64,000 nt of DNA from positions 31,634,599 through 31,698,598 of the forward strand of contig NC_087063.1 in the NCBI RefSeq assembly GCF_963678635.1, given 5' to 3'. Every line of letters begins with the position of its first letter. The first letter of the stretch is position 1. Of this stretch, positions 1 to 11,845 are shown in pieces. The DNA comes from Symsagittifera roscoffensis. Taxonomy: Eukaryota; Xenacoelomorpha; Acoela; Convolutidae. A program made the translations under genes and the position numbers. The notes below the pieces were generated by a model. The model did not search any database. It was not told where the DNA came from and saw only the letters and a program-made list of their open reading frames with translations.

Positions 1-334
1 GCGATATATTTCGCGCTATTAACGCATAAGCGGAGATTTAATCCGTCTTAGAAATCGCTCCAAATTGATTGAAAGAAGCTTATTTGCCTTAATTGATTTG
101 TTACAAGGAGCGAAGTCTACTGTTTTGTACTTTATATGGCGTGTGGGGAGATGATTTTTCTAGATAAAAATTCAAATTTTAGAAAAAAATTTCGTTTTTA
201 TTTGTTGTTGTTTATGATATTACTGCTCTATAAACCTTAAAGGCAGTCGGAACATTCAGGGCTTCGCCCTGATACGAGCAGTCTTGTTTTTAATTTGTTA
301 ATGAAATGAAAAAATTCCGTTGATAGTGTGAAAA

Positions 335-534
335 NNNNNNNNNNNNNNNNNNNNNNNNNNNNNNNNNNNNNNNNNNNNNNNNNNNNNNNNNNNNNNNNNN
401 NNNNNNNNNNNNNNNNNNNNNNNNNNNNNNNNNNNNNNNNNNNNNNNNNNNNNNNNNNNNNNNNNNNNNNNNNNNNNNNNNNNNNNNNNNNNNNNNNNNN
501 NNNNNNNNNNNNNNNNNNNNNNNNNNNNNNNNNN
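335..534. other. assembly gap (200 N)
   Basis: Exactly 200 undetermined bases. The right edge abuts a perfect inverted repeat, which may explain why assembly failed here. Reading frames drawn across the gap are not supported. Confidence 0.98.
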
Positions 535-590
535 TTCAAATGGAATATAATGATTTTGAGTTTCTGTTTAATCATTATATTCCATTTGAA
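535..590. repeat. perfect 21-bp inverted repeat (hairpin)
   Basis: Arms 535-555 and 570-590 are exact reverse complements around a 14-base loop. The hairpin touches the assembly gap. No coding capacity; probably the end of a small foldback element whose remainder lies in the gap. Confidence 0.85.
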
Positions 591-2718
591 CCTTTTTTGC
601 ATTAATTAAATTCAGATTTGAGTCTGCAGGGACAAAACATAGCACAAAACTTCAAGTTGTGATTGTTAGCTGCAACTTGAATGCTCATCATTGAAATTAA
701 AACCGGGGTGGCTCACTCATAGAGTAATTTCAGATAAGGTGTCGAGTTTTCCCAGTGTCGAGAAAAACGGGTTTAAAAATTTTGGTTTTTCGTCTAAATT
801 GGAGCGAGAAAGCAGGCTTACATTAGCTTGTTTGTGCTTAGTTTAAGCCTTGATAATTTTGTTTTACTCGAAAGAAGTTAGTTTCTGAAGTTTTAAGCTT
901 CATCTTAGGAATCAAAAACTTCAAAATTTGGGGGAAATTTTGAAAAATTAAAAAAAAAATTTTTTTCTTTTTTTTGTAATTGGTATTCAAAAATTGTTTT
1001 TTAATTTGCATATTTTACAATGACCGACAAAAATTACAATTTTTTCGCTCAGATTCCGTTATCACACCTATCCGAAAAAACGAAACTTGTTTGTAAGTAT
1101 GGTCGGAAAATTCTGTGCTACTTGCATAGTAACCGGCTATCCTTGTTAATATTATTATCCACATTACTTATTATTATGATTAATATTCCCTATGATTATT
1201 GACTTTTCTTTATCAAAATGACTATTTACTTTTCTTATGATCATTTAATGCGTCTCGGTTAATTATCAAAATGGTGGCGTAAAATATGTATAAAACACTT
1301 ATCAGGATTTAGATGTTTGTAGATCGTATGCTTCGTTTTTATTTCACAATTGTGTAGTACGATTGTTTGTTTATTTCCTAAATTGTTCAGTGACATAAGG
1401 TTTAGGATGAAGGGTGCAAGATTGTTATTAGTAATTTTAAAATCTTAGACTGTTAGTCTTTACAATTTTTTGATTAGCCTAACTTGGGTCTTTGTTCAGG
1501 GTTGGAGGGAAATGTATTTATCGATTCCGAAGAATGATTATTACTTCCTCGTGGCTACTCTAATTTAAGGTGTTAACTTACATAATCTTACTTAGGGGTA
1601 GTGATTGTGTTCAAAGGTTGGAGAATAGTAAGTCGATTCACAAGGTTCAGGTATACCTAGAACACAGGTAGTTCGTTAGAAACTATTTTAATACTTACTA
1701 AGGTTTAAGCTTTAGCCTTGGGTCAGGTAAGAGGGGGGATTAAGTCAAGGATGAATAACCGAAGTTCTTCACTGTTTAACTTAATTTGAATGGTTAGCGT
1801 GATTGAAAAATTTCTATTAGTCCTGGGTCTTTGAAAAGATTGGGTAGTGAATTGACGTTTGAGGTCGTTAGACCTTTTATTATTGGGTGGGGGAGAACAA
1901 AATTGTTCTATTTGATCCAAGGATAGGCTTTGATGATCAGGATATAATTTTTATAGTATAAAATTGATTTAATTTAATTATTTAATCAAGATCCAAGGAA
2001 AGCCTTGATGATCTAGTTTAAGATTGAGCAAGTTGAAATGAAATAGAGGTAAAAATTTGGATAAGCCTTTAAAGGTAGTTTAAATTTATCTGATAGAAAA
2101 ATTTAGTGTTTTATGATATTAATGGTTTAATGATTGCTGTTATGTTTAGGTGATGAAGCTCGGGATGCCATGATGATTTATATATACTAACAATTTATGA
2201 TCATGCTAACTAATTTTAAGTTTTTATTTTCAATAAATATATTTTTCAGATATCTTTTCAAATTTTACTGCAGTTTTAGAGGAAACTATTTGAGGTGTTT
2301 TTAAAAATTGTTATTGTACAATAGTAAATGGGATTTAGCGCCTGAAATAATCATTGAAAATTTTTCTTCAAGGATTTATGTTTGCAGATGAAAATCTAAA
2401 TTCATTGCTAGTAAAATTCTAAATATAAAAGTTTGTTCTGGCTTTCGCCGTAAGACCATGAAACTTAGTGGTAAGTTTCTTCGTAGTCGTAGATCGTCTC
2501 TTGTCCGAGGTCTTCTTCCAATACCTGGTAATTCTAGTATTGTACGGAATAGCGGTTCTGATCTATTGAGTCGTAGAGACATTTCAATTAGATTATTATC
2601 ATGTAACAATTTAAAATGTTTTTGTCTAATTCTAATCTATCTGTTAGTTCTAAGCTAATTTGTTTTTTAAGGTCTTGTTCAAGATTTATGGTTGCACCAG
2701 ATGAGTTAGGTTCGAGGT
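591..2718. other. no gene seen; AT-rich intergenic DNA
   Basis: No exon-like stretch or recognisable protein on either strand. Bases 704-742 match the start of the dispersed repeat found at 2719 and 5868 (GGCTCACTCATAGAGTAATT and what follows). The rest looks like unconstrained AT-rich sequence. Confidence 0.6.
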
Positions 2719-3130
2719 GTAACTCATAGAGTAATTTCGGATAGGGTACACCGTCTGCTCGTCACGCTATCTTATTTTCGGCCGGATAGATTTGTGCAAC
2801 TTCTTAGTCTAATACCGATCCTAATCTTACTCCTTACTCTTATATCTACTAGTCTCGGGGTGTTTAACTAGTCTCTGCTAGGCTCAATAGATCTAGAGTA
2901 TACTGGCTTATTGCGATTGCTTAAGTTCTCTTGGAGAGGTAACTAATTTCTAAGTTAAAGTCAAATCTCTCTGGTGCTGAAATTACAAGTAATTTCAGCA
3001 CTTTCAAATAAGTGGTTTGTTAGTTAGATGGATCGTGATTGGTTAATATTAAATATTTTATAGAGATAAAATATCCAATTTATAACCAATAATAAATATA
3101 GTTTGTATCTGGTTCCAATACCTGCATCCG
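2719..3130 (+). repeat. dispersed direct repeat, copy A
   Basis: Matches 5868-6240 in the same orientation with moderate divergence. Shared landmarks in order: a CTCATAGAGTAATTT-type start, TTTTCGGCCGGATAGAT, a TCTTATATCT(A/C)CTAGTCTCG block, GATCTAG(A/T)GTATACTGG, and a GATTGGTTA block. No coding frame. The pair could be a decayed LTR pair or two insertions of one non-autonomous repeat. Confidence 0.65.
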
Positions 3131-3280
3131 AATTTGGGCTTAAGTAATTGTTTATAGCGGATTATTATGTTAAGGTAATTACCAAAACTAGGTGTTTAAG
3201 GGATTTATAATTGATTATAATCGTGATATTTTCCAAGATACTTTAATCTTTCGATACAAGAAAATGAATTTTTTGTGCAC

Positions 3281-3523
3281 TCATAAAAAGGTGGATTATA
3301 GTTAAATAAAATGTTTTATAGTTGATTAATATTTTTTCAAAAATCGATTATGAATTGATTATATAGATTTTTCTCATTTGTGGTAGGACTGGTTCTTAAT
3401 AAGGTTCATAAAAAGGTGGATTATAGTCAAATAAAATGTTTTATAGTTGATTAATATTTTTTCTAAAATCGATTATGAATTGATTATATAGACTTTTCTC
3501 ATTTGTGGTAGGACTGGTTCTTT
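3281..3523 (+). repeat. 125-bp tandem duplication
   Basis: Two nearly identical units start at 3281 and 3406. Each runs from TCATAAAAAGGTGGATTATAG to GTGGTAGGACTGGTTCTT. The few differences suggest a recent local duplication. It includes a GATTATGAATTGATTATA segment like the motif array at 4.7-5.9 kb. Confidence 0.85.
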
Positions 3524-4675
3524 ATAATCAATAATTAGCCCTTGAAACAGGATGAGGATAGCGCGAAAAACATCGCGTGTTGATTTTCCGAAATTTGCAG
3601 AATTGGCAATCCTTAAACTACAATAATTTTAGAAAAAAGGATCATAGGTAGAATATTTTTCTAAATTTGAGCTCAGAAAAACAAAGATTTTCGGATGATA
3701 TAGAAAAAAAACATTTTCAAAAATGATGAGTTAAAAAGTCGAATGTTGTCTGGAGAAAAAAAAACAACCGCGAGCTATTGAAGTTAACAAAATTAGAACG
3801 CATGAATTCTTAGTTGTTCACACTGATTTTGTTTTGGATGCCTCAACTCAAACAATTGAGTTAAACGCGTTTGGTTCAGTTACTTTTCAATCGCTCAAAA
3901 CTGGCGTTCATCGTTTAAACAGCTGAAATCACGTTCTTGGTCCAGGGGATAGTCAATTGCTCAAAAGTAGCTCCAATAAAGTAGTTTTTGCTCAAGAGTG
4001 CTGTGACAACCATATCATATGAATGTGACGAGCTATCAATAAAGGTTTTAGACGGATATTTAGATTTGCTAAAGGTATTTTATAAATAAAATTACGTGGT
4101 TCAACGAATCGAAACTGAAAACAGTCGAATGATAGAGCCAAATAATGTAAGATAACAGAAATCAACTTTAAGTTCTAAAGCTTTTTGCACATTCCTGGCC
4201 TCAATTACGTTTAGTTCTCCGGTTTTGGGGGCAACCTCTTTTTCTCTCCGAAAAACAGCGACCCGAACTTCTGCAAGAAAAAGAAGAAAATGGATAATTT
4301 TTCTGTCGCTTTATAAACTACTTGCCCAGTAAATTCTTGTTTTTGTATGTAGAAGATCAAACCAACTCCCAAAAATTGACTAAACCAACCCTCAAACCCT
4401 TAAAGTTTTTGCCCGGTGATAAATCCTTTTCAGGCTCGCCCAGGTGCTTATCACAAAAACAATAGTCTTAAATTTTTTAAAATTAAGGAAAAAAATTAAC
4501 AAAACTCTTAGTATAAAAGACGACTCCAAATCAACCAAAAAAGCCATCACCCTCCTTACTAATAATATTTATATCTTATCGACTTTAAGAGGGTTTTCTA
4601 TTGTGCAACTTGTTGTCGAGATATGTATAAGACACAACTGTGACTGTGTCTATCTGTAGACTAGTGAGTTTAAGT
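3524..4675. other. no gene seen
   Basis: AT-rich sequence without a supported gene or RNA. Short open frames here have no family signature. Confidence 0.5.
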
Positions 4676-5869
4676 CCGCCCGCATCCAGTTTCAAGCGTT
4701 TATAATCGATTATATTACGATTTTAGTACCAGTCTCACTATAATTGAGAAACAATCAATTTCAATCAATTAATAATCGATTATAACCTATCTTTTTAAAA
4801 TCAAATTATAATTAAATATAATCCATAATAATCGATTATAATTAATAATTTATTCGTCTATTTTTCGATACAATTATAATCAATTATATTCCATTTATTT
4901 TATTCAAATTTCCAGTTCATTAGTTTTGCATCAAAATCCATTATAATCGATTATAATTGATTATAATCCTTTTTGTTTGTCCATTTTGTCTTCGAAGTTG
5001 CATCTATATTGCTTATATTTTTGTTCCGACTTTCGATACGAAAGTAACGGAATATTTGTGCTCGGGGTGGGTTTTTTTTCTTCAGATAATTATAATTGAT
5101 TGTAATCCATTTTTTTTATTCAAATTTCTATTTTATTAGTTTTGCACAAAAATCCATTATAATTGATTATAATTGATTATAATCCCTTTTGTTTGTCCAT
5201 TTTTGTCTTCGAAGTTGCATCTAAATTGCTTATATTTTATGCTTTTTGTGTACGTTGGTTCCTATGAAAAATGAGAAAAATGTTTTTAAAGTTTTCCAAT
5301 TAATTCAAATTTATATGTTTTTTTTTCATTTCTTCCCCATCAGAGTTGTTTTGTGATGCATATTTTATGCTTTTTTAAACACCAAAACATCAGCAGATTG
5401 ATTTAGTTTCATGATTGATTCGGAAAATTTATTTTTCATCTACCGCGAGAACCTTTCCACTCATATGAAAAGATCTCTATGAAACTTTTGTTTCGTGGTA
5501 TAACTTTATGTTCAGATGAACCAAAGTGTTCAAGAGATCTCTCTTTCAGAGATTTCTTATTGACACAAAAAAATAACCCATAAGATATATTTCGAATATA
5601 AGAAAATTTCGGCAAAATAAGAGATTAGAATCGATTATAATCGATTATAATTAATTTTAAGGGTTTTTAGTAAGAACTATAATCAATTATAATCAATTAT
5701 AATCGATTATAAGAGATAATAATCTCTTGGAAAATATACACGATTATAATCAATTATAAATCCCTTAAAGATCTAATTTTGGTAATTATAATCGATTGTA
5801 ATTGTCAAAAAATCATCCTAATAATCCGTTATAATCGATTATTTACTCCTAAACTTGGATGCGGGCGGG
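4676..5869. mobile_element. TIR-bounded block of palindromic ATAATCGATTAT motifs
   Basis: The ends carry perfect 12-bp inverted repeats, CCGCCCGCATCC at 4676-4687 and its complement at 5858-5869, with weaker inverted similarity just inside. The interior is crowded with variants of ATAATCGATTATAATTGATTATAAT, densest at 4700-4960 and 5620-5850. A segment around 4900-5000 is repeated around 5100-5230 (Ca. CAAATTTC...CATTATAATTGATTATAAT...TTTGTTTGTCC). No coding. Probably a non-autonomous element or satellite-bearing MITE. Confidence 0.6.
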
Positions 5870-6240
5870 ATGGCTCACTTATAAAGTAATTTTAGATAAG
5901 GTACACTGTCTGTTCGTCAAGCTATCTAATTTTCGGCCGGATAGATTCGTACAACTTCTTATTCTAATACCGATCTTAATCTTTCTCTTATATCTCCTAG
6001 TCTCGATAGATCTAGTGTATACTGGTATCTGCGAGATAAGGTATCAGGAACTATTCTGAAGGAGGACTGTTTGTTGAATTATATTTATTCTGTTCTGTTT
6101 GCTGAAACTATGAATAGTTTCAGCTATACAATTTATGGGAAGCGTTAGTTATGAATCATGATTGGTTAGTTAGAAATACTTTACAGAGATAGTTTTATCA
6201 ATAATATAATTGGATATAAATACTAGTTTTTCCACCAGTT
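5868..6240 (+). repeat. dispersed direct repeat, copy B
   Basis: Second copy of the 2719-3130 repeat. It ends near TATAAATACTAG and then runs into a short GTTCGACTGGTTCCACTA minisatellite. It starts inside the right inverted terminus of the preceding block. Confidence 0.65.
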
Positions 6241-6290
6241 CGACTGGTTCCACTAGTTCGACTGGTTGTTGGTTCGACTAATAGTGTACA
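6233..6290 (+). repeat. short minisatellite
   Basis: Three to four imperfect copies of a CAGTTCGACTGGTTCCACTA-type unit, about 300 bases upstream of the NIDO gene start. No regulatory role can be assigned. Confidence 0.6.
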
Positions 6291-6607
6291 ATTTATTTTG
6301 CAGGCCGGTTCGAGAGTAATACCTCCAGCAAGGCATATGACTTGGTAAACTGAGCTAAAATAACTCGTGATGGTTTTGTTTTAAAAAAATCAATATTTAC
6401 TAACCATGTGCATTGTACTTCTTAGGTATCAAACACCACAAAAAATATAATAATTTGAACACAAAAATGCATTAATAAAAAGTATGAAATCTTTTTGTGC
6501 AGTAAAATTTGTTTAATTGCTCGTAAATAATTGGATTTTAAATTACGATAGACGACAAAATAAAAAATCGGCTATTTTCAAAAGTAGAGTATCTAAAACT
6601 GGTCAAA

Positions 6608-7514
6608 ATGAAAACTTGTCCGGTTTTCATTTTTCTGGCTTTGGTCAACATTGGCCGCGCTCAAAACTGGCACGACCAATTCGTGTTACCATTTGGCCAC
6701 TCTTTTGGCGACACTTTCCTGATTAAAGGAGACGACACTTGTTCGACGGAACAGGATCTCGGACGCTCGATTCGGTTCGGTAGCCATCAATATGACTCTG
6801 TGCATGTATGTACTAATGGATACTTGTCGTTCGGGCGCGAAAATTCTAATTACGACCCTTCGTTTTTTGACTCGCCGGGTAGTCCAGTATTGGCTGCCTA
6901 CTTGAGCGATGTTCAAACATACGACAACTTGCTTGACTATGGCTGCTCTATGATCAACTACGACACTCAGCAGGATTATTACCCGATTGTTCAAGAGGAT
7001 ATTTGTGAACTATTTTTGTACAATTCAAACCCAGTATTTTACCAATGGTTGAATTCGGATTACATAGCCGACGACGCTTTGAGGTCTCAAGTGGAGGCAT
7101 GGCGTTCAACAGCTTTCAACTCCCAAGATTTGAACGTACAATTTGACGATGAAATAACTTTGGATCTGATGGGGTCGAACACCAAAGCCAATTTGGCCAA
7201 CAACATTTTCAAGCGAAAGATCACTTCTGAAAGTGATCTCAATCTTCTCACAGAGTTGATTCAACAAGTCAATCAAGAAACAAGATTTGTTGCAAGAATC
7301 GGCTATGTGGCGACATACTACAAAGTTGGCGCTTTTCAACAGAGAATTGATGGATTCAATAGTTACCAGATCATAATCGTCTGCAATGATGCCGAAACCG
7401 GGGTTCCTGAAGACGATGACTGTTTTTCACTCCTCGACTACGTCGAGATTGGATGGTCTGATAATACTGTTTCTGCTGCTACGTCCGCTCGTGCTGGATT
7501 CAATGATAATTTTG
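6608..7514 (+). CDS. NIDO gene exon 1: signal peptide and NIDO domain
   Basis: The ATG at 6608 is followed immediately by a hydrophobic signal peptide. The NIDO signature includes the HVCTNGYLSFG and PVLAAYLSDV segments and ends at ARAGFND. The donor GTTTGA at 7515 is weak, but it keeps phase 1 and rejoins the expected GNVYELP continuation. Reading on past it gives a stop at 7526. An unusually long insert (about residues 130-220) sits inside the domain. Confidence 0.8.
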
Positions 7515-10500
7515 GTTTGATAACTTAGATCAGTTTTCGCATTTATCTGACAATAAAAATTTTTCTTGAAAAAATGCTGCTTTTCATTGGCTTCTGCTTA
7601 CATTTTTCTGAACACTGACCTTACAACATTATGCTCTGATAAATACTTAAAAATGCTTTTTCCATTTAGTTTTTCGACTAGAAAAGTTGTCCCGCATTCG
7701 ACAAACGAGGATCAACTAAGCCACGTCGCAGCCGCTATCACATTCAAGTTCTTTAACTTGAGCAGTTTTGACTCCCAAACCCGATTCTCCCATCTTGGTT
7801 ACTTTTTTTAATGACAAAAGTGTATCCCATAAAAAATCTTAAATTGGTAGCATCTGGCGATAGAATTTAATTGAGTTAAAATATAGTTTAGATGAATTAT
7901 GAGCACATTTTGATATTTTCAGGAAACGTCTACGAGCTCCCCTTTTCGGGAACTCCTGAGATGCGCAACATCTGGGCGTTGACTAATTGTGACATACCAG
8001 GCCTGTTTATTGTGAAAATAAACCAGAAAGCAGATGGCCCTTCCTTCCAACCAATCAGAGACGTCTATGGCGCAGGAGCAGAAAACGAGGTGCATTGTCC
8101 AGGTGAAATCCAGCCGAAAGTGTTTGCGATTAAGGATGGACAACAGCAGTTCTCGATTGCAGATTGTGAAATTCCATTTTTTGATAGCATCGAGGTCATT
8201 TTTGACATCAAAGCTGGCAACGGACAAGCAGAAAAGCTTGTATATGACAGACAATCCGGAATACTTTCCGGTGTTGCCCCTTACTCATTTTCAGCAGACC
8301 AACATGTAAAGGTATTCATACTTGTAAATGGAGTCCGGCTGCTTTTACCGGAAAAACTGGTTTCCTATTCCCAGCTTTCTGACCAATTTACATTCCATGT
8401 GACGGCTGCATCTGAAAATGGACTGTCAACTTTTGCTTTTGAATCCATGCCGCCCAGAGTTTCAGCCGAGGCCCAACTTCACATAACACGATTTCTCGCT
8501 TCAGGTTTTAATTTTATCATAACTTTTCGAGAACGTTTTACCAGAAAAGCATAACAATTTTCAATTCATGAAGATAACCAAGTATTTTTAGTTTGTTCGT
8601 TAATAAAATGAAAAATATCTGGCCATTATTTAAAAACAAATGTTGCTCGCCAACAAATTGGACAAATTGTATAATTCCTGATATATATTGTGTTTCCAAG
8701 CTTAAAATTTTTTCTTTTTTTATAAAATAAGCACTCGTGCAAAAATGTTTCAGACAATACAGCGCACACAGAAAGTGTGCTCGTTAATCCAGATGGATCT
8801 GCCCCTCAAGTTGAACTACTGGATACCGAATTCGACCTAGTCGCTTTTTACTCTCCATGACAACTCAGAGCCGGCAACAGGTAATGTTTAGTATTCTATG
8901 CTCGAGTCAATTGAGCTTCAAAAATGATGCCATATCGTAACTTCTTTTAACCAGGATAAAAACCTTGGCTCTTTTCCATTCCCCATCCCCCCATCAACAT
9001 TTAAAATGTTCTGTTTTCATATTAGCCTTACGAGTTAAAACGGCTAAATGCGTGTTATTACGATGTTAAGTATGAAGACCTAAGCTGTTCACAATTGTTG
9101 GTTTGTTCACAATGCAAAATTTCATAACATTATGAGGCGCTTTTCCAGTTCCCCCCCCCCCTTTGATTTTTCTGAAATTCAATATATGGAAGTCAATTTA
9201 AAATGACTTTTCTCAACATAAACTGCATTAAAACGTGTCAGCGTGAACAAGTGAACAAATTTTTACAACATTTCTTTCATATAAAGTGCCGTGTGAACAA
9301 TTTTTAAACAGCCGTGTGAACAATTTTTAAACAGCCGTGTGAACAATTTTTAATTTTGTAATTTTTTTGAGGGGGTGGGAAACTGAAAAAGAGCCCATTA
9401 TGACAAATGTTGAATTAGTTTTTCAAACTTGAAATTCAAATGGGGGGAGTGCAAAAGAGCCAAAGATTTGTATAGTAGAAGCCCTAGCAGAGGGTTTCAA
9501 CATACGACAAACATTGGTTGACCTGTTAATTGTTCACAGTGGAACTAAGTTGTTACAAATATTATGTTTAGTGGCTGGAAGTTCACTGGTAGCGACTTCA
9601 CCTAATGTCGAATCTACTGAAGGCGCTTATCAAAAATGCATGGAATGGGACGAAGAAGAATCTGGAAATGACTACTCGTTCTGTAGCAGTCATCTAGAAA
9701 AATGGTACGGCTGTCCTCGCCGAGTGAGTTCTGACAGAATCAACAACGATTGGACTGACGCAGAATGGGCCCAGCAAGAAGTACTCAACGGGATCGCTGG
9801 CTGGAAGTATGACATCTGCTGTAGCCACGACATAGAATTGCGAGAAAGGCTGCATGACATCGGATTCTGCAACAAGTCCTACTGCGAATTCAACCAAGGC
9901 GCTGATTTTTGTATCAGGTCTCCTAGACTTGCATGTTTTGAGAAAAATTCAATGAATATCATATATGTGTCGAACCAATGCTGCTATAAACCAGGAACTG
10001 GCGATTTAATCCAGGCGAGCGATGAGTCTACGGCCCCTGGGAGCATGGACCTTCAGATCAACTCAGTTCCCACAATGGCCGCTCATTATCTAGCTGACAT
10101 TCAGCCGTTTAAGTATTGCTGTTTGCAGTCTGAAAACCCCGATGCCTGCAGAGCCTATAAAGCTCATCGACCGACCATTGTAGGTAACTATTGGCCTAGA
10201 AATATACTTTTTGGACGTGGGGACCCGGATTTTCAGGCGGTCGATGGTCAGAGCTACCCATTCAATGGGATTGGAGTCTTCACCCTCCTTGAGACAACAC
10301 TGGATGATTCGACGATAGTCCAAGCGAGCACTCGACGAGTGGGCGACGGAAGCGTGTTCTCGGGTGTTGCGATTCAACACTCTAGTGACACATTGCAACT
10401 GTTTCTGAACAAAAACAAGGAGCTCGCACTTGTAATAAACAACCAAGATGTGAACCTGGATACATTTGACCAGTTTTCCGTGGGTATTTTTGAAGTGGAA

Positions 10501-11737
10501 ACAAATATTGACAGAACAGATTTGAAGGTGAACGTTCAAGATGCCGGACTAGTTGTGCAGGTGTTGGTGACGGGTACCTTTCTTAACTTGATGACATCTG
10601 TGCCGCCTTCTTTCAAGTACAAAATGTATGGGTTGCTGGGATACTATGACGGAAACGCCGAGAACGACTATACGACTAAAGGTCATGTCATAAAACTTTA
10701 TTTTTTGAGTTTGCTCAGTTGCGTTTTGCATGAGCTAATACCTAAGCTAGTTAGGTAATAATGTTAAATAATGAGAATTAAACTTTGACTTAAAGTACTT
10801 GAACTCAATCTTGATTTTTGATTTAGAAGTTGAATCAATGTGTAGACATGCTAAATTATCGAACAATTTTTCAAGCTTTTAAAATTGTCAAATTATCAGT
10901 TTACAAAAAAACGTTTACAATTTTTTAAAGATATTGTTCTATAGGAACTCTTGATGCACGTTTATTTGTAGATGGAGCAGTAATAGATGCAGACACCGAC
11001 TATTTGACCCTTCACAACCAATTTGGTGAGTCATGGCGAGTTGACGAATCTGATTGGCTGTTCCAGTCTGAGCCAATCAAAAATGAACTTGCTGATGACA
11101 TCACGACTGGATCAGCTGGGTTCCAGCCCAGATACGACATAGTGTTTGACAATGAGCTGATTCGGCTGGCGGCTGTGGAGGTTCTCAGTTTCTTTCGATC
11201 TTTTTTTTTCAGTTTCTGCTGGAACAAAAGAATTGAATAGTTTTTCCACGCTTACTTACAGTCAAACACTAAGGTTTAATTCAGTTTGAAAAGAAGCTCT
11301 TTGATAGTTTTGCTTCATTCTAAGTTGTTTGTCGAGTCAAATGCATAAATAAAACAAAAGAGCAATTTAAGAACTGGGGAAAAAAAACAATTTGCTTTAG
11401 AAAAACTGCCCTGCAGTACAAAATGATCTGAAAAATTTATAAATTTCAGCAATGCAAAAATGACGAGGCCTGCATGCGAGACATTTCCCTGACTGGCGAT
11501 TTCTTCTTTGCCACAGTGTTCCAGGCCCTCGAAGAATCGGTCCAAAAAGCAGACCAGATGACCAAATTGAACCGAGAGCATGCGGCCGAATCATTCCAAG
11601 ATGAGATGAACGTACTGCTACGAGGTCACACACCCCTCTTCACTGAGACCCGCGGGACAGCAAAAACGATCTCGGGTCAAATGGCCGTGATTCTGGTTGC
11701 CATTAATGGCTACATCTTTCTCTTGAACATCTTTTGA
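6608..11737 (+). CDS. NIDO-AMOP-VWD surface protein (Mesh/SUSD2/MUC4-like), six exons
   Basis: Spliced model: 6608-7514, 7923-8504, 8754-8880, 9540-10681, 10945-11180, 11450-11737. All junctions are GT-AG and phases match throughout, giving 1094 codons. The first ~18 residues form a signal peptide (MKTCPVFIFLALVNIGRAQ). A NIDO domain covers about residues 60-330, a cysteine-poor linker follows, then an AMOP-type cysteine-rich region (QCCY and KYCC motifs), a VWD domain (GDPDFQAVDGQSYPFNG to GLLGYYDG), and a C-terminal tail of ~20 hydrophobic residues that could be a GPI signal or short membrane anchor. This order is that of Mesh in insect smooth septate junctions and of SUSD2/MUC4 relatives, so an extracellular adhesion or matrix role is inferred. 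The oddity is an in-frame TGA at 8858-8860 in exon 3. No sushi domain was seen. Confidence 0.8.
7923..8504 (+). CDS. NIDO gene exon 2: NIDO end and linker
   Basis: The acceptor TTTTCAG precedes 7923. The exon starts with the last NIDO strand (VYELPFSGT). It continues with a beta-rich linker that may be an IPT/TIG-like or fibronectin-like module; I cannot assign a family. The donor at 8505 keeps phase 1. Confidence 0.75.
8754..8880 (+). CDS. NIDO gene exon 3, carries an in-frame TGA
   Basis: Bounded by acceptor TGTTTCAG and donor GTAATG. Phases on both sides match the neighbouring exons. The frame is open for 34 codons, then has TGA at 8858-8860, then six more codons to the donor. Either the exon is skipped or altered in real transcripts, the base is a lesion or sequencing error, or the stop is read through. 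Confidence 0.5.
8881..9539 (+). repeat. intron 3 of the NIDO gene, repeat-rich
   Basis: Contains a segment (9143-9215) similar to the arms of the 117-bp hairpin in CCT3 intron 4 (CTTTTCCAGT...CTGAAATTCAA...AAAATGACTTTT). It also holds three tandem copies of GCCGTGTGAACAATTTTTAA at about 9287-9358 and a homopolymeric C run. Confidence 0.6.
9540..10681 (+). CDS. NIDO gene exon 4: AMOP-type region and most of VWD
   Basis: The acceptor is TTCACAG at 9533-9539; a second possible AG lies at 9568. The exon encodes a cysteine-rich AMOP-type block (NQCCYKPGTGDL, QPFKYCC) and then VWD from GDPDFQAVDG to GLLGYYDGNAENDY, the canonical VWD core. The donor GTCATG at 10682 keeps phase 1. The frame past the donor ends soon in a stop. 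Confidence 0.8.
10945..11180 (+). CDS. NIDO gene exon 5: VWD C-terminal part
   Basis: Acceptor TTCTATAG. Encodes the post-VWD segment with FGESWRVDESDWLF, typical of VWD proteins after the GLLG motif. Donor GTTCTC at 11181, phase 0. A decayed duplicate of this exon and its flanks lies at about 12.9-13.4 kb. Confidence 0.8.
11450..11737 (+). CDS. NIDO gene exon 6: last exon with hydrophobic tail
   Basis: Acceptor AATTTCAG. Encodes QCKNDEACMRDISLTGD (the usual cysteine pair after VWD), a helical segment, and a C-terminal hydrophobic stretch (MAVILVAINGYIFLLNIF) ending in TGA. The hydrophobic end without a cytoplasmic tail favours GPI anchoring over a transmembrane helix, by inference. Confidence 0.8.
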   Translation, partial: QCKNDEACMRDISLTGDFFFATVFQALEESVQKADQMTKLNREHAAESFQDEMNVLLRGHTPLFTETRGTAKTISGQMAVILVAINGYIFLLNIF

Positions 11738-11839
11738 TGAGCCAGGAGAAACAAACAAAAACAAGGTGGTGGATATCCGAAGGACGCTTTTGGAAAAATA
11801 AGAAACTATGCGGCATACAAACATTCAGCGCATTTTGTA

Positions 11840-11845
11840 AATAAA
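11840..11845 (+). terminator. poly(A) signal AATAAA
   Basis: Canonical AATAAA about 100 bases after the NIDO-gene stop codon. Confidence 0.65.

Noticed and set aside
237-609. Open frames running through the 200-N gap on both strands
   Set aside because: They exist only because N is translated as X. The real sequence at both ends is short, and one side is an inverted repeat.
1020-1202. Short open frame with hydrophobic end
   Set aside because: AT-rich chance frame with no family pattern, splice context or flanking signals.
6686-7339. Antisense open frames over NIDO exon 1, and similar antisense frames over gag, pol and the accessory ORFs
   Set aside because: Mirror frames of GC-rich coding sequence. 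The plus-strand reading carries the domain motifs and splice phases.
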